Shown here one piece after another: positions 24,001 through 34,706 of a stretch of 64,000 bases of DNA (position 1 is its first letter; each line of letters opens with the position of its first letter). A model generated the notes under the pieces. It searched no databases. It was given only the letters and a program-made list of their open reading frames with translations, and had not been told where the DNA came from. Both the position numbers and the translations under genes were made by a program. This stretch comes from Mesorhabditis belari. Its lineage: Eukaryota; Nematoda; Chromadorea; Rhabditida; Rhabditidae. The DNA lies in contig CAUEEP010000930.1 in assembly GCA_958450365.1 (NCBI GenBank), positions 496,001-560,000 on the forward strand, read 5' to 3'.

Positions 24001-27000
24001 ATATCTTCCAGAGCGCTTTGAAAGTAATAATTCAGATTTTATTAAATCTTATTGTTTATAGGGAGCAACCAGTGATAATATTGAAGCTGCTGAAAAGTCT
24101 GGTCGAAATTCTTCAGAAAAAAAACTGAAAGAGCTTTTGAGAGAGGCGAATGTCGAGGAAGCGAGAGCACTTTTAGAGCCAAAAATTCAGGTTTAGAAGT
24201 GACAATAAGGCTTAGGCTAGATTTAGCACTGAATTTATCACTAGATTTGCAATAAAATTTAGGCATTGTTGGCTGAAAAGCAAAGAGAATTCGAAATTCA
24301 ACAAGAAGAGAAGGCTTTCTTGGAACGAGTTGAAGCTTTCGCGAGGAAGTGGAGAGCCGAGATACCGAAGGTAATGGAAAATAAAAACACTCTTTAGAGA
24401 ATCTCTCCTTAGATCAGCTGGGTAGCTGAGGAGTACGGTAGCTGAGGATACAGTATGGTTACTGTAGGGTACCGTAGAGAACTGTAAGAGTACTGTAAGA
24501 GTACTTTCAGATTCACGATTTGGACCAGGCACAGCGCTTGAAACGAAGCTTTTCTATCAAAAATGAAGGTCTCTCGAGCTCGATTCCCGATCCAATGATC
24601 AAGTCCTTAGAGGTGAGGAGTTTAGAGTTATTAGAGTTGCCTCGAGTTATTCTAAATAACTCTAAGCAATGACACTTATGTGGCAGTTAGCAATGACAGT
24701 TATAGAGTGTTTTCTAGACATTTGCATTTTCCATCCCTTCGTCGATAGGTGTACAACGGAAAGACACGTCTTAAGCCCTTTAAAATCGACGTTTTTTTCA
24801 TTGTTGTATAGCATTTTGCAAGCTCTATTGGTGAAAAAACATTTGACTAAGAGAAAACAAGAGATGAAAATGAGTTTATAAGTTTGCCTTATATATTTCA
24901 AATTGGAGAATATCTAGATGCAGTTTAGAATGCGCATTACTTCACATTTACATGACAATTGCTTGAGGAAAAATCTTAAATACAAGTTTAATCAAGTAAT
25001 TGCCTAATTTGAAAATAGCACCCTCTAGTTATGTACATTAACTACAAGAAAATAGATATGAGATAAACATTGGCTAAGTCTAAGTCCCTCTGAAGTATCT
25101 TTTTCTGTTATAGGACATGTTGGACCGTCGAATCACAATACTTCTAACTGCCCATATTGAGAAATCGTTCTCAAAACTGAAAGTCGAGTTTAGTCAACAG
25201 CTACGAGAGGTAAGGTTTCTTAGGTTACAATTTGGATAAACCAGTTTCAGACAAAATTCGACTCTCTACCAACTTTGGAGGATGGTCAAGCAAAAGTCAA
25301 ATTGATGATCGAAAAGTTGAGAGAAACTTTGGATTCACAAGAGTTACCTGAAAAGGAATGGGGATTAGTTGAAGAGAAGTGTCAGACAGAGTTGATGGTT
25401 GGTAGCTAAACTTGATGCAAATTGCAATCAATCGAATATTGAATCAACCAAATTCAATCGATTATCAATCTACTTATTTAGAAGATTTACACCCAATCTC
25501 TTGATTTTATCGAAAAAGATCTCGCGTTGAGGCGAGAGACGAAACGGATGAGAGAGATGAACACAAAAGTCGTTTTGGATGATGCCATTGAGAGCTTTGA
25601 AACGACTGTAAAGGTAAAAAGTAGCTTTTTGTCTAATCCAACTATAAAATGATTAGTTAATGATAATTTCTTTTGTAATTTTTAGAGAAGCAATGAAGAT
25701 TCTTTTGAAAGGACTGTTCATCGAGCAAAGCAAACAGGGATCTCAAATCTAGAGAGATTACTCGATGCTGAGAGTTCCCCTAACGCTATTGAGGAGTTTA
25801 ACGCCAGAGCACAAGTGATTTTGATAATATAAATAGTTTAGCTATTAGGAATTGCTTTTTAGCAATAGTTAAGGTCCTTTTTGAGTCTAGTTGTTGATTC
25901 TAGAATGATATTATCTGATAAGATTTAGGTTATTTCTGATCAGAGAAAAGTGGAGCTCAACAATGAAAGAAAAGCCAGAGAGAAGCGAGAAAAACGGTTG
26001 AAAGAAGAAAAGGAAAAGATGAATGCAAAGGTTTGTAAATTTTCAAAAATTAAAATCAAAATCGATTTAGTTACTGAAAGAAAAAACTTCAAGCGTTGTA
26101 GAAGTGATTCCACCAACTTCGACACTCGAGACGTGCAACAACAGCAACAACATTAACAACAACAAGGTATAAAGCTGTTAACAGATAGGAGGAAAGACGA
26201 AAAAAGACAAAAAAGACTTTCTGAAAAGCCTAAATAAAAACAATCTCTTTCAGCTAGACAAGAAAGTGGCTCAAAAAGTGGATAACTTGACAAAACCAAA
26301 GCCAAAACCTAGCAAAACTGTCGATTTCTCTGCGCCCAGTCCTTCCTACATCCATTCATATGCCGAGACCGAGTTTATTTTTGAACTTGGCGTATTCCGG
26401 AGCATGTTAAAGGTTTGAAAATTATTTTTGAACTATTTTTGAATTATTTAAAAAATTATTTGAAAGATAGTAAGGCTAGAAAGTTGATAAAATTCTATTT
26501 ACAAGCTTTTCTCCATGACTTTGTAAGCGCTTTTTAATCTGACTTTTGAAATTTGACCATCATCTGACAATCTTACGGTAAAGCAGTGGTCGGTAGATTA
26601 CCGTAATCTTTAGGTTACTGTAGCTCCTCGATTGCCGTAATCTTTAGATTACTGTAGCTCCTCGATTACCGTAATCTTCTTAACCGTGTACTTAATCTAG
26701 TTAATAAATCCTAGCAATCTCGTAGATCACGGTAAAAATAAAGCAGGAAACACGGAAAGGGCTAAAACTAGAGCTCTAAGTTAGGTTACGGTAACTTGGG
26801 CGTAGATTAGAGCTTTATTCGGGCCATAAAAATCAAAACATCAAAACGAAAATCAAAAACAAAAACCAAATATCATCTTTACAATGTGAAATGGATAAGC
26901 AGTAAGCTGGGTTTAGATTTGAAAGGAAACAGCTTATAAAACAGAGCTTAAGAGGAAACAAAGCTTAGGAAACAAAGCTTATAAAGATCAAAGCAAACAT

Positions 27001-28817
27001 TTCTAGAGAGGACTCGACAAAGCAAAGGCTTTTGAAGAAAAGGTGGCGATTGAGAAAGAATATAAAATGCGGTTAGAAGCCGGCAAAATAGCTCACGAAG
27101 AAATCTTTCTTTATGTAAACTCACTTCGATATGAAAACGATAAAGTTTTGCAAGAAAATGGAATCGGCAATGATGTCGGTCAAGAGGTAATAGAGAAATC
27201 TAACAGTTAAATAGCACAATTTTAGGGTTACACTGATAGTTTCACTTTGAAAAGCCACCTTTCTGACCCCAGCCAACTTTATCGAAGACTTGTACGGAAA
27301 AAATGGAAAAATGACGTAAGTTTTCAATTATATTAGGGAAATTCTTTAATTAATCTAGTTCTTAATCTAATCTTTACATTTAATCCTTTTCCTGACTTCT
27401 TAAACTAAACAAAAATTCAGCGTTTCGGTGACACTCTTGCAATCACTTATGAAGATGTTCAAAAAGAATTTGGCAATCTATTCAAATTGGTAATATCAAA
27501 AATCATGTCAGTTACAACTTTTTTTTCCAGAAATTCCTCAAATCTCAATTCCTTGCTAAACAAATTATTGCTCTAATCGATGAAACGATAGTGATCCAGG
27601 AGGAATTTTTCCACTTGACACAAGAACATGATCACGAGAAACGACTGAGGAATTTGCTTGCTTTGACTGCTGAAACTTGTTGGGCTGGGTTCTGGAAGGA
27701 GATACAGGTGACTTGGCTATTTAAGAGCTTTGAGATAACTGATTGTGTATGTCAATGATTCATCAGTAGGGTAGATAGACAAGCAAGGTTACGATAGATA
27801 GGTAAGCAGGGTTACGGTAGATAGACAAGCAAGTTTACGGTAGATAGCCAAACAGGGTTACGCTAATTTTCGAAAGTTGAAAGTTGAAACTTGTTGGACA
27901 GGGTTCTGGAATGAGATACAAGTGGGTTGCCTATTTAAGAGCTTTAAGATGACTGAAACTTCAACCAAATCAACTTCAAATTGTGCTTTTCTTACTCCAT
28001 AAATTTATTATCATTTGAAAGCTCTTGAGTTTCACTATCTTTTGGTAAAAAATCTATAGAAAAATGTTTAACAGGAAGAGAGTTATGATCGTTGGTAGTT
28101 TAAGAGTAGTCTTTGTAGTTTATAGGCGTCAATATCTAGTGTCTTTTGACAGGATCTCACGTTTTAGGGAATAAATTCTAAATGCTAAATAGTGGATGTA
28201 ACGAGAAATCAAATGTTTAAACAAAAATTAACAAACGAAACTTGTTTCCGGTCCACAAATGATGCTTGACTAAAAGTAGTAATCAAAAACTTTAGAATCA
28301 TTCTTCGACAAGAGATCAACAAGAGATTTGGGAACATCTAAACAATTTGAAGTTGGTGAAGTCAGAAGCTCCAAAGAAGCCTCAACCTTCACCTCCACCA
28401 CGTCTCTCACTCGATAATCGGATGCCAATCCCACTCATCTTGATCCTAGGTGCTCTTTGCTTTTCATTGTACAGCTTTTCCGTTAAAAAACCAATAGACA
28501 CTCCTTTGCAAGAATCTCATAATATTGCTACAGCTATTCCCCCAGATTTCTCATATCTGCAAGAACTGAATGCAGCTTGGGAGTACTTTAACTTATGCAA
28601 ACTTGCAGTAGACAAGTACCTGCAGGCTCATAGAATCCCTGCAATAAATCTCAATGTAAAATTAATCAACTATGAAGATCTTTTGAGAAATCATACATTA
28701 ATGTCAAAAATTGAATGGAGAAGAGTCAAGAGGGAGTTTTCGGAGTCTGTTTTGCAACAACATATCTTTGTTGAGACTCCACGTCATGAAATTCATAAAA
28801 AGCTTTACCAAACTTGA
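21004..28817 (+). CDS. Gene 3: atlastin/GBP-like GTPase with transmembrane segment
   Basis: Exons 21004-21114, 21507-21598, 22227-22302, 22586-22696, 23078-23176, 23213-23278, 23317-23461, 23611-23711, 23788-23841, 23955-24023, 24062-24190, 24263-24370, 24511-24612, 25114-25209, 25251-25397, 25482-25613, 25686-25814, 25929-26030, 26254-26412, 27007-27186, 27226-27315, 27421-27489, 27531-27707, 28296-28817; 1021 residues, all junctions in frame. P-loop GPSRSGKS at 45-52 (arginine kept), FFLDTQGTFD with D at 102, and FVIRD ending at 171 mark an atlastin/GBP-type GTPase. A long charged helical tail follows, then a Pro-rich linker (KKPQPSPPPR) and one hydrophobic helix at about 893-911 (IPLILILGALCFSLYSF). 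The last 110 residues after it are unlike anything I know. The final exon may really continue to 29443 (see the next entry). Likely role: membrane-inserted GTPase that tethers or remodels membranes. Confidence 0.85.
21194..21277 (-). repeat. tRNA-like sequence in gene 3 intron 1
   Basis: Minus strand: A-box-like TGGTGTACTGGATAAGGC and B box GGGTTCGATCCC, about 45 bases apart. Stems are poor and an extra stretch sits in the anticodon region, so it is a tRNA-derived element or a decayed tRNA. Confidence 0.45.
22700..23040. repeat. Degenerate GC-richer repeat of the CCAGGCTAGG type in a gene 3 intron
   Basis: Loose tandem of GCCAGGATAGGATAAGCCAGG and relatives. The same vocabulary (CCAGG, CTGGTC, TAGGCC) fills 2000-2140, 3750-4060, 16000-16175 and 51690-52230, all intronic. 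Confidence 0.6.
27887..27955 (+). repeat. Intronic duplicate of an exon 23 end of gene 3
   Basis: GAAACTTGTTGG, GGTTCTGGAA, GAGATACA and the following CTATTTAAGAGCTTT repeat the exon-intron border at 27677-27745 with a few changes. The donor G-T is preserved in position but the copy has no acceptor. A relic of a 210-bp local duplication. Confidence 0.8.
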
Positions 28818-29443
28818 GATATTTCAAAAGAAGACTTCATTTCTTCAGTAAATTGAATCGGTATCAAAATTTGATACGAGATGGAACTGGGAAAGTGTTT
28901 GATCGAAAGAAAGAGGAACTCCACATGGCTACACTAAATCCGAGACGCGATTCAGTAACCTATGTCTGTGGGTCGATCATTGGCAGGAACAGTATCCCAG
29001 AATTGTGCTGGTCAAGTCCGAAAGCTCTAATTTATCGTGGAATTTCTCGATTCGTCACAAAACGACAAGAAGCTTTAGTGAAACGAATAAAACTGCAGAC
29101 GAAAATGTACTTGCGGAAGATGGGAGAAATTTGCTTGCAACCAAAGAGAACAATCTGGCAGCAAAGCTTTATAACTAGTATTGTGAAAAACAGTTTATGG
29201 GAAACATCAACCAAAAGTCTAATCATTTTCAGCACCACAGAAACGGTCATAGAAACCAAAGGAGAAAGCTTAAAGGCAATTTTGATTGAAACTCAAGATG
29301 TTGAAGATTCTGAAATCGTTGGACACAATAATGATGTAAAATCTCCCAAAATGGATCCAGCAGTGATTCAAGCACAAATAGCTGCAGAAGAAGCGAAAAT
29401 AGCCAAGTGCAAAAAGGGAAAAACTCGTGACCCTAACGACTAA
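28799..29443 (+). CDS. Open frame abutting gene 3, likely its continuation
   Basis: An open frame runs from 28799 to the stop at 29441-29443 and overlaps the end of the gene 3 frame by 19 bases, in another phase. It has coding-like composition, is basic in its first two thirds (ALVKRIKLQTKMYLRKMG) and ends in QAQIAAEEAKIAKCKKGK. AATAAA follows at 29503. The first Met in frame is deep inside (about 28925), so it is unlikely to be an independent gene. A single missing base in the A-run at 28797-28801 would make it the C-terminal 210 residues of gene 3; an intron cannot be excluded. No family recognised. Confidence 0.5.
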   Translation, partial: KALPNLRYFKRRLHFFSKLNRYQNLIRDGTGKVFDRKKEELHMATLNPRRDSVTYVCGSIIGRNSIPELCWSSPKALIYRGISRFVTKRQEALVKRIKLQTKMYLRKMGEICLQPKRTIWQQSFITSIVKNSLWETSTKSLIIFSTTETVIETKGESLKAILIETQDVEDSEIVGHNNDVKSPKMDPAVIQAQIAAEEAKIAKCKKGKTRDPND

Positions 29444-29502
29444 TGATCATTGAAAAGATTGTCTATTGAGTCTTGAAACCTTTATGTCTTTTGCTTGTGT
29501 GA

Positions 29503-29508
29503 AATAAA
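29503..29508 (+). terminator. AATAAA polyadenylation signal
   Basis: Canonical hexamer 60 bases after the stop at 29443. It marks the likely 3' end of gene 3. Confidence 0.55.
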
Positions 29509-29631
29509 AGTTCTAAACAAATTCACGCCAAAATGAGATCCAAAATGAGACCCAAAATGAGATCCAAAAATTTAGAGCCACGAATTCTTTCCAGTTTTGT
29601 CATAATTCCATTTAGAACCTCAATTTTCTAG

Positions 29632-30242
29632 ATTTTTACTCTTTTCAAGAATTAAAGCATGGCATCTACACAAGCGATTGTCGAATAAAAGAATTTTGGC
29701 GGAATCAAAAGAAGCGTTCAACTTCCAAGCAATGGTCCTTACCGTGGTTGCAGGGTTCATCAAACGGTTGGTAAAATTAAGCTTTAGATTCCAAGTGTTT
29801 CTTAGATTGCATCAATCTAAAAGACTTTAATCCTCGTGTTAAGACTTATTAAGCTTTAACAGCTTTAGCAGCTTTAAACAGCTTTAGAGAGCTTTAGACA
29901 GCTTTAGACCGTTTTAAACAGCTTTAGAGAGCTTTAGACAGCTTTAAACAGCTTTAACAGCTTTAAACAGCTTTAACAGCTTTAAACAGCTTTAAACTGT
30001 AGTGAAAGTACTTAACGATGGTACTTTCACTAAGACTTTAGATTACTGTAAGTGCATTTAAAGTCAAATCATACTAGTTTTTTAAATCAAAACCAATAAT
30101 TTCAGTTAGCCAGCAACCCCTGCCAGCCTCATCTCGACCACCCTCCGATCTAACACTTATTACCAATCCAATCGGACTTTTCCTAAGAAAAACTATTGCT
30201 GAACAGTTACCATTGCCTGAATGTTCAGTTTTTTATTGGTAA
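29632..30242 (+). CDS. Weak two-exon gene candidate
   Basis: 29632-29766 (after an ATTTTCTAG acceptor) and 30106-30242 (after ATTTCAG) join in frame and read FYSFQELKHGIYTSD at the start and LPECSVFYW before a stop. AATAAA lies at 30360. There is no start codon in this frame; another frame of the first exon (donor after 29769) is also open and would read MVLTVVAGFIKRL. So frame and start are undecided. It lies between gene 3 and gene 4 and might be a decayed exon pair of either. Confidence 0.25.
29870..30002. repeat. AGCTTTAAACAGCTTTA minisatellite
   Basis: About twelve loose copies of AACAGCTTTA/AGAGCTTTAG between the two candidate exons. Confidence 0.8.
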
Positions 30243-30459
30243 TCAAGTTTCTTGCCAACTTCATAGCTTATTTTGGTTAGACCTTTTGAAAATGCTTCCC
30301 AGCTTATTACTGGACACGAAATTGTTGCTATTTAAATTTCTTGATTTCTGTTTAAGACCAATAAAACAAATTCCACTTCATTTGTTAATTCTGCTTAAAG
30401 GAATTCCTTATCGTTTTTCTAAATTTTCTTTAATTTTATGATTATTTTAAATGTCGTTT

Positions 30460-30470
30460 TTTGATTTAGA
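30460..30470 (+). promoter_or_regulatory. Probable spliced-leader acceptor of gene 4
   Basis: TTTTTTGATTTAG ends one base before the ATG at 30471, and lies about 100 bases after an AATAAA (30360). This distance is typical of nematode operons, where the downstream gene receives SL2. Confidence 0.5.
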
Positions 30471-32933
30471 ATGAATCCGGAAACTCCTTGGGCAACGCTT
30501 ATCAGATCGATGGAAGAACGAGTAAACATTTTTCGAGATTATGTCCAGGTGAATGGTTTTAAGAATTCAAATTTGTTCAAACTTTTGCTTTCATGATTTT
30601 ATGAAACTAATTAACATCAAACTGATTAAAATTAAACATCAAAAAAGCCACTGGTATCGACTTTATCTAGTAGTTAATAAGAAGTCAAGGAAAGCCATGT
30701 CTTTGGCCTGATTGTTTTGGTCTGGTTTTGGTCTGGTTTTGGTCTGGTTTTGGTCTGGTTTTGGTCTGGTTTTGGTCTGGTTTTTATTTGGCTTTGATCT
30801 GGTTTTCGTCTGGTTTTCGTCTGGTTTTGGTCTGGCTTTGCTTTTGTCTTGGCCTGATATTTGGCAGCTAATGTAAAGCGAATTGGTTTTATTTTGGCTT
30901 GGTCTTGACCGGGTCTAGGCCAATCTTGATTTTTCTTGGTTAACCAATGAAAAGTCAATGATTAGTCTGACATTTGCTTGGTTTTAGGCCCGAAAATCCC
31001 AAGAACAGCTCTGAATTTTATATCTCTAAACTCTGGAATAAGCACTGGATTCTATCTGAAAAACATTTGCTTACCATTTGCTTATTTTCAGCAAATGAGC
31101 GAATCAGAAAGATTTACTCGTGAAGACGTGAAACGCGAGATTTGTCATCATTGCTCGTTTTTCACCGAATGGACGAATGCTTCCAAGTTCGCCGATGAGC
31201 CGATTGATTATTTTCTGAATACGATTTTCAACGAGTGTAATGAGATTGTATCAGTGGATAAGAGAGCGGATGTTTGGCTTCAAATCGAAAAGGTGAATTA
31301 GGGTTAAACATTTGTTTTCTAAAGGGTGTCAACTTTCAAAAAAGTCGTAATCTTGTCTCTATTTTTTTGCATCTTTCAATATTCTTGCACAGAAAAAGAA
31401 AAAAGTAAAGATAAAGCAGAGACAAGAGTACGGTAAAGTTGACAGAAAAGCAGTTGAGTTACAGAAAAACAGTTACAGTCGATGATAAGCTGACTTATTA
31501 CTGGATTACAATAGTTGAGTATTTTTAGAAATACACTAGACTATTTTAACCGTAAAATAGAATTATGAATTAAAAGAATTCGATAGAATAGAATGAAATC
31601 TATAGAATAATACGAGATTCGTATTTCAGCAAAGGCTTGATCAATCTAAACAACCTGAATTGCTATTGAAAGATTTACTGTTGAGATGGCGGAAAGGAGA
31701 TGATGGCGAATTTTGTGAAGAGCTCGAGGTTGATGACACAAAATTTAAGGAACTTTATCGTTACATTGAGCAAAAGGTTTGTTCGGATTGAAATTTCAAC
31801 TTTAGCAAGTCAAATAAAAGCTTAAAATTGTTCAAAGATTGATTGAATGGTTGCAAGGTTTAAACTGGCTGTAACCTAGGCTTCGACATACGTACTGTTG
31901 TACATAAGTACTGTTGTAGGCATACTGTAGTTACGGCATACTCTAGGTAAAGCATACTGTAGTTATAGAATACGGTAGCTAAAGCATACTGTTACGGCAT
32001 ACTGTAGTTACGGAAGTACAGCTACAGTAGTACAAGTTAGCTACTGTCGTACGGCTATAGGCATACTGTAGGCATACACTGTAAAGCTATAGGCATACTA
32101 TTAGTCTAGTTGCTGCCTAGTTTAAGCTAAAAGTTTAAACCTCCAATCCTCACAATGCTTCAGGATCTATCTCAAAAGCGAGCTTGGACTGCTCAAGAGA
32201 TTTTCAAACAGAGCAAGCAATCAGCCACTCGAAGAAAGACTTTCTATGAGATCTTGCAAGAATTCGATCATGATGATCAATTGAATGATTTACTCGACAA
32301 TGTTCTCAGTCAAAGCTGGACAGACTTTCTTTGGAAGATTCTGGTAGCTCCATTTGATCAAAGAAAATGAGAATTTTTAGATTGAGGACGGCTTAAGAAC
32401 TGCTCCAGTTAATCGGTAAGTGAAGAGGCTGAAAAGAATAATACTTATTTTGATTTGACACTTATTTTAAAAACTACCGTATTTAAAATGTCAGTTTTCA
32501 TCGTATCATTTACCGAATCTTGTGATTCCTCATCAAATCAGACCAAAATTTAAATGATCAAATGGAAATGGCGGTGTGATTAAAGTTTTGACTGTAGTTT
32601 TTAGTGTCTTTTAGAAAATTTGTTAGCTAGAAGAAGATATTTTGCAATATTTCTTTGAAAAACAGTTTTCAAAACATCTACCAATATCTCTTTGATAAAC
32701 CAAAAGATTTTCAAGTTAGAATTTACTAAAATTTCAGAGCTCAAGAAACTCATCGCATCCTATTTGAAGTGCTCAATGAGTTGTCAATAAAAATGACGGA
32801 ATCAAAACGAAAAGCTTTCTTCGATCAGATGAACAGTCGAAGCTCTTCTAAGAATTTGTCCTATGGCTATGTGATTGGTTCCTTTGTCACCATTGGGTTC
32901 ACTGTGTTAATTGCGATAATTGCTGCCAAGTGA
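30471..32933 (+). CDS. Gene 4: tail-anchored, GTPase-less relative of the gene 3 tail
   Basis: Exons 30471-30548, 31092-31292, 31630-31776, 32164-32343, 32381-32415, 32738-32933; 278 residues. The protein is helical and charged and ends in one hydrophobic helix (YVIGSFVTIGFTVLIAII) followed only by Ala-Ala-Lys, so it is a classical tail-anchored protein with the bulk in the cytosol. Exon 4 (FDHDDQLNDLLDNVLSQSW, then FLWKIL) resembles gene 3 exon 23 (HDHEKRLRNLLALTAETCW, then FWKEIQ), and exon 3 resembles gene 3 exons 21-22; I therefore read it as a duplicated distal tail without a GTPase. The first exon is also open in a second frame, but only the ATG frame continues. Possible role: membrane partner or regulator of gene 3. 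Alternative: a piece of gene 3 expressed from an internal site. Confidence 0.75.
30715..30900. repeat. 11-bp minisatellite TTTTGGTCTGG
   Basis: About seven exact units and then diverged ones (CTGGTTTTCGT, TTGGCTTTG). It lies in intron 1 of gene 4. The minus-strand frame across it (KPDQNQTKTR repeats) is a by-product. Confidence 0.9.
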
Positions 32934-33202
32934 TTAAGAAAACGAAGTGACAATTGCTAGTGTTTGATCAAACAAAAAAGCTTTTACGAAACTTTTATAG
33001 ATTCAATTTGCTGTGATAAATCGTTCATAAGGTGAAAATTTCTGATAAACTACTTATAAACAACTTTATATTTCATCCATTCACGAATTAAAAGCCGCCA
33101 ATCGATCGATTCCTTAGCCCTGAATTCAATTTTTTAACTCTGAAGCTTTTAGCTCATTTGGGAGGCATTTACAAAACAAAAGAATCACTGTATAATTGAC
33201 TG

Positions 33203-33235
33203 AGGAGGTATTCTTTGTGCGCGCACACAATCGCT
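33203..33235. repeat. Dispersed repeat, GGAGGTGTTCTTTGTGCGCG family
   Basis: Copies at 33203, 37031, 40660-40690 (inverted), 55214 and 60561, each followed by CAATCG and a stretch with TATCTGGCA, and often preceded by AAATCTCATC and GAGCCATTT. One repeat family of about 150 bp. Confidence 0.75.
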
Positions 33236-33326
33236 CCCGATCTGGCAAATGATGCCGATAGATAGGTGTTTCCTTTGACGTCCAAATGACTAAACCGGCC
33301 AAAAGGAAAAGACGTTGCCCAATGGA

Positions 33327-33490
33327 CGTTGGACGAGCGTTGGTCGAGCGTTGGTCGAGCGTTGGTCGAGCGTTGGTCGAGCGTTGGTCGAGCGTTGGTC
33401 GAGCGTTGGTCGAGCGTTGGTCGAGCGTTGGTCGAGCGTTGGTCGAGCGTTGGTCGAGCGTTGGTCGAGCGTTGGTCGAGCGTTGGTCTG
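33327..33490. repeat. 11-bp minisatellite CGTTGGTCGAG, about 15 units
   Basis: Near-perfect head-to-tail array. The unit is not a multiple of 3 and contains no stop in any phase, so long frames open on both strands (33126-33830 minus, 33286-33726 plus). I see no gene here. Confidence 0.95.
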
Positions 33491-34367
33491 AGCCGAATTC
33501 CTCCCTTTCCAAACGCTTAGGACCAATTTCTGCATTAAATTTGTCTAGACTCTTACTACAAATGCTGCATTCCTTTGAACTATTTTTTTCCAAACAACGG
33601 GCTTCTAAAATAAAAAACTTAAAAAGGACATGTACAAATATATTTATGCATTTGAATTGTAAAAGGCATAAAGAACTAAAGCAAAATTGCAGACAAAAGA
33701 AATTTAAGAAAATTCTTTGTGACTGATTCTTTTGATGACTTCGTGCTTCAGACAAATCTATTTGTGCATTTAAAATAGCCTGAATTGTTCTCTTTAAACA
33801 TAATAACCTTTCAAGGACTTTAAAAACCAAATAAATTCAGCAATTTTCAAAAGTCTAAGTCATATCTTAGTCATACAATACTTCAAAAATTGTATTTGTA
33901 AGTTTGAATTTGAAAATTCTTCAGCCTAATTTTAAATACTTTCTTTATTCTTTTGTTATTTCTTGGCCAAAAAAAAGAAATTTTTCGATTTATTGCAAAA
34001 AAACAAACGTTTACAGCTAAAATTTGATAAAATTTTTGCAAAAATTAGCACTCAAAGCAATCATGGAGCGATATCGCCTCATTGAGGATACAGAAAAATC
34101 GGGAAAACAAAAAATTCACCAAAATTTGGCGCAAGTAAAGCTTTGAGATTTGAGAATAGAGAAAATTTTGAGTTTTTTTTTGTCAAGACCCGTCAACAGA
34201 AATTGGCTTGCTGTTTAGTTTTGACTGGGCTGACCGAAAGGTTTCAAATTGAAGAGACGTCGGTAAATTGTTGCCAAATCCGGTTTCAACATTTTCGAGA
34301 ATACCTGAAATTTTTGGAAATTTGATAAATATCGAAATCTGTTTGTTCGCGCGTCTTTTGGGAAAAA

Positions 34368-34590
34368 CTTGGGTAATTCAACCTGCCGGGAGCGTTTCCC
34401 GCTGCCCCTATCCACGGCCAGTGTGCCAGATGCCGCTTTTTCCTATGAGAGACAGGGAGAGAACGCATCGCGTTGCCTTCTATTGGAACTTCCTATGGTG
34501 CGTTCTCTCCATGCCTCTCATAAGAAAAAACGGCGTCTGGCACACTGCCCCGATAGAAATCACCAAAAACCGCTCGTTTAATTACCCAAG
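34368..34590. repeat. Palindromic element beside the 3' end of gene 5
   Basis: CTTGGGTAATTCAAC at the left and GTTTAATTACCCAAG at the right, with inner blocks GTGTGCCAGATGCCG / CGGCGTCTGGCACAC and GAGAGAACGCA / TGCGTTCTCTC. Arms of about 95 bp around 34480. Confidence 0.9.
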
Positions 34591-34706
34591 TTTCGCTTGC
34601 GCGCGCGGTTATGGAAGCGCACCAAGAATGCACAGTGATCAGCGTTACAATCACTTTGACTCTTTTCTACATAACTAGTGCACTAGACAGGATATGTTTA
34701 CACTTT

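Noticed and set aside
28296..28817. A torsin-like or other AAA protein in the last exon of gene 3
   Set aside because: Weak resemblance of some words only; no P-loop or other ATPase motif in this exon.
30978..31301. Long frame entering gene 4 exon 2 from upstream
   Set aside because: It reads through the TATTTTCAG acceptor at 31091; the exon from 31092 is in phase with the ATG exon and suffices.
33126..33830. 234-residue frame with STNARPTLDQR repeats
   Set aside because: Stop-free 11-bp minisatellite; outside the array there is no motif and no intron-exon structure.
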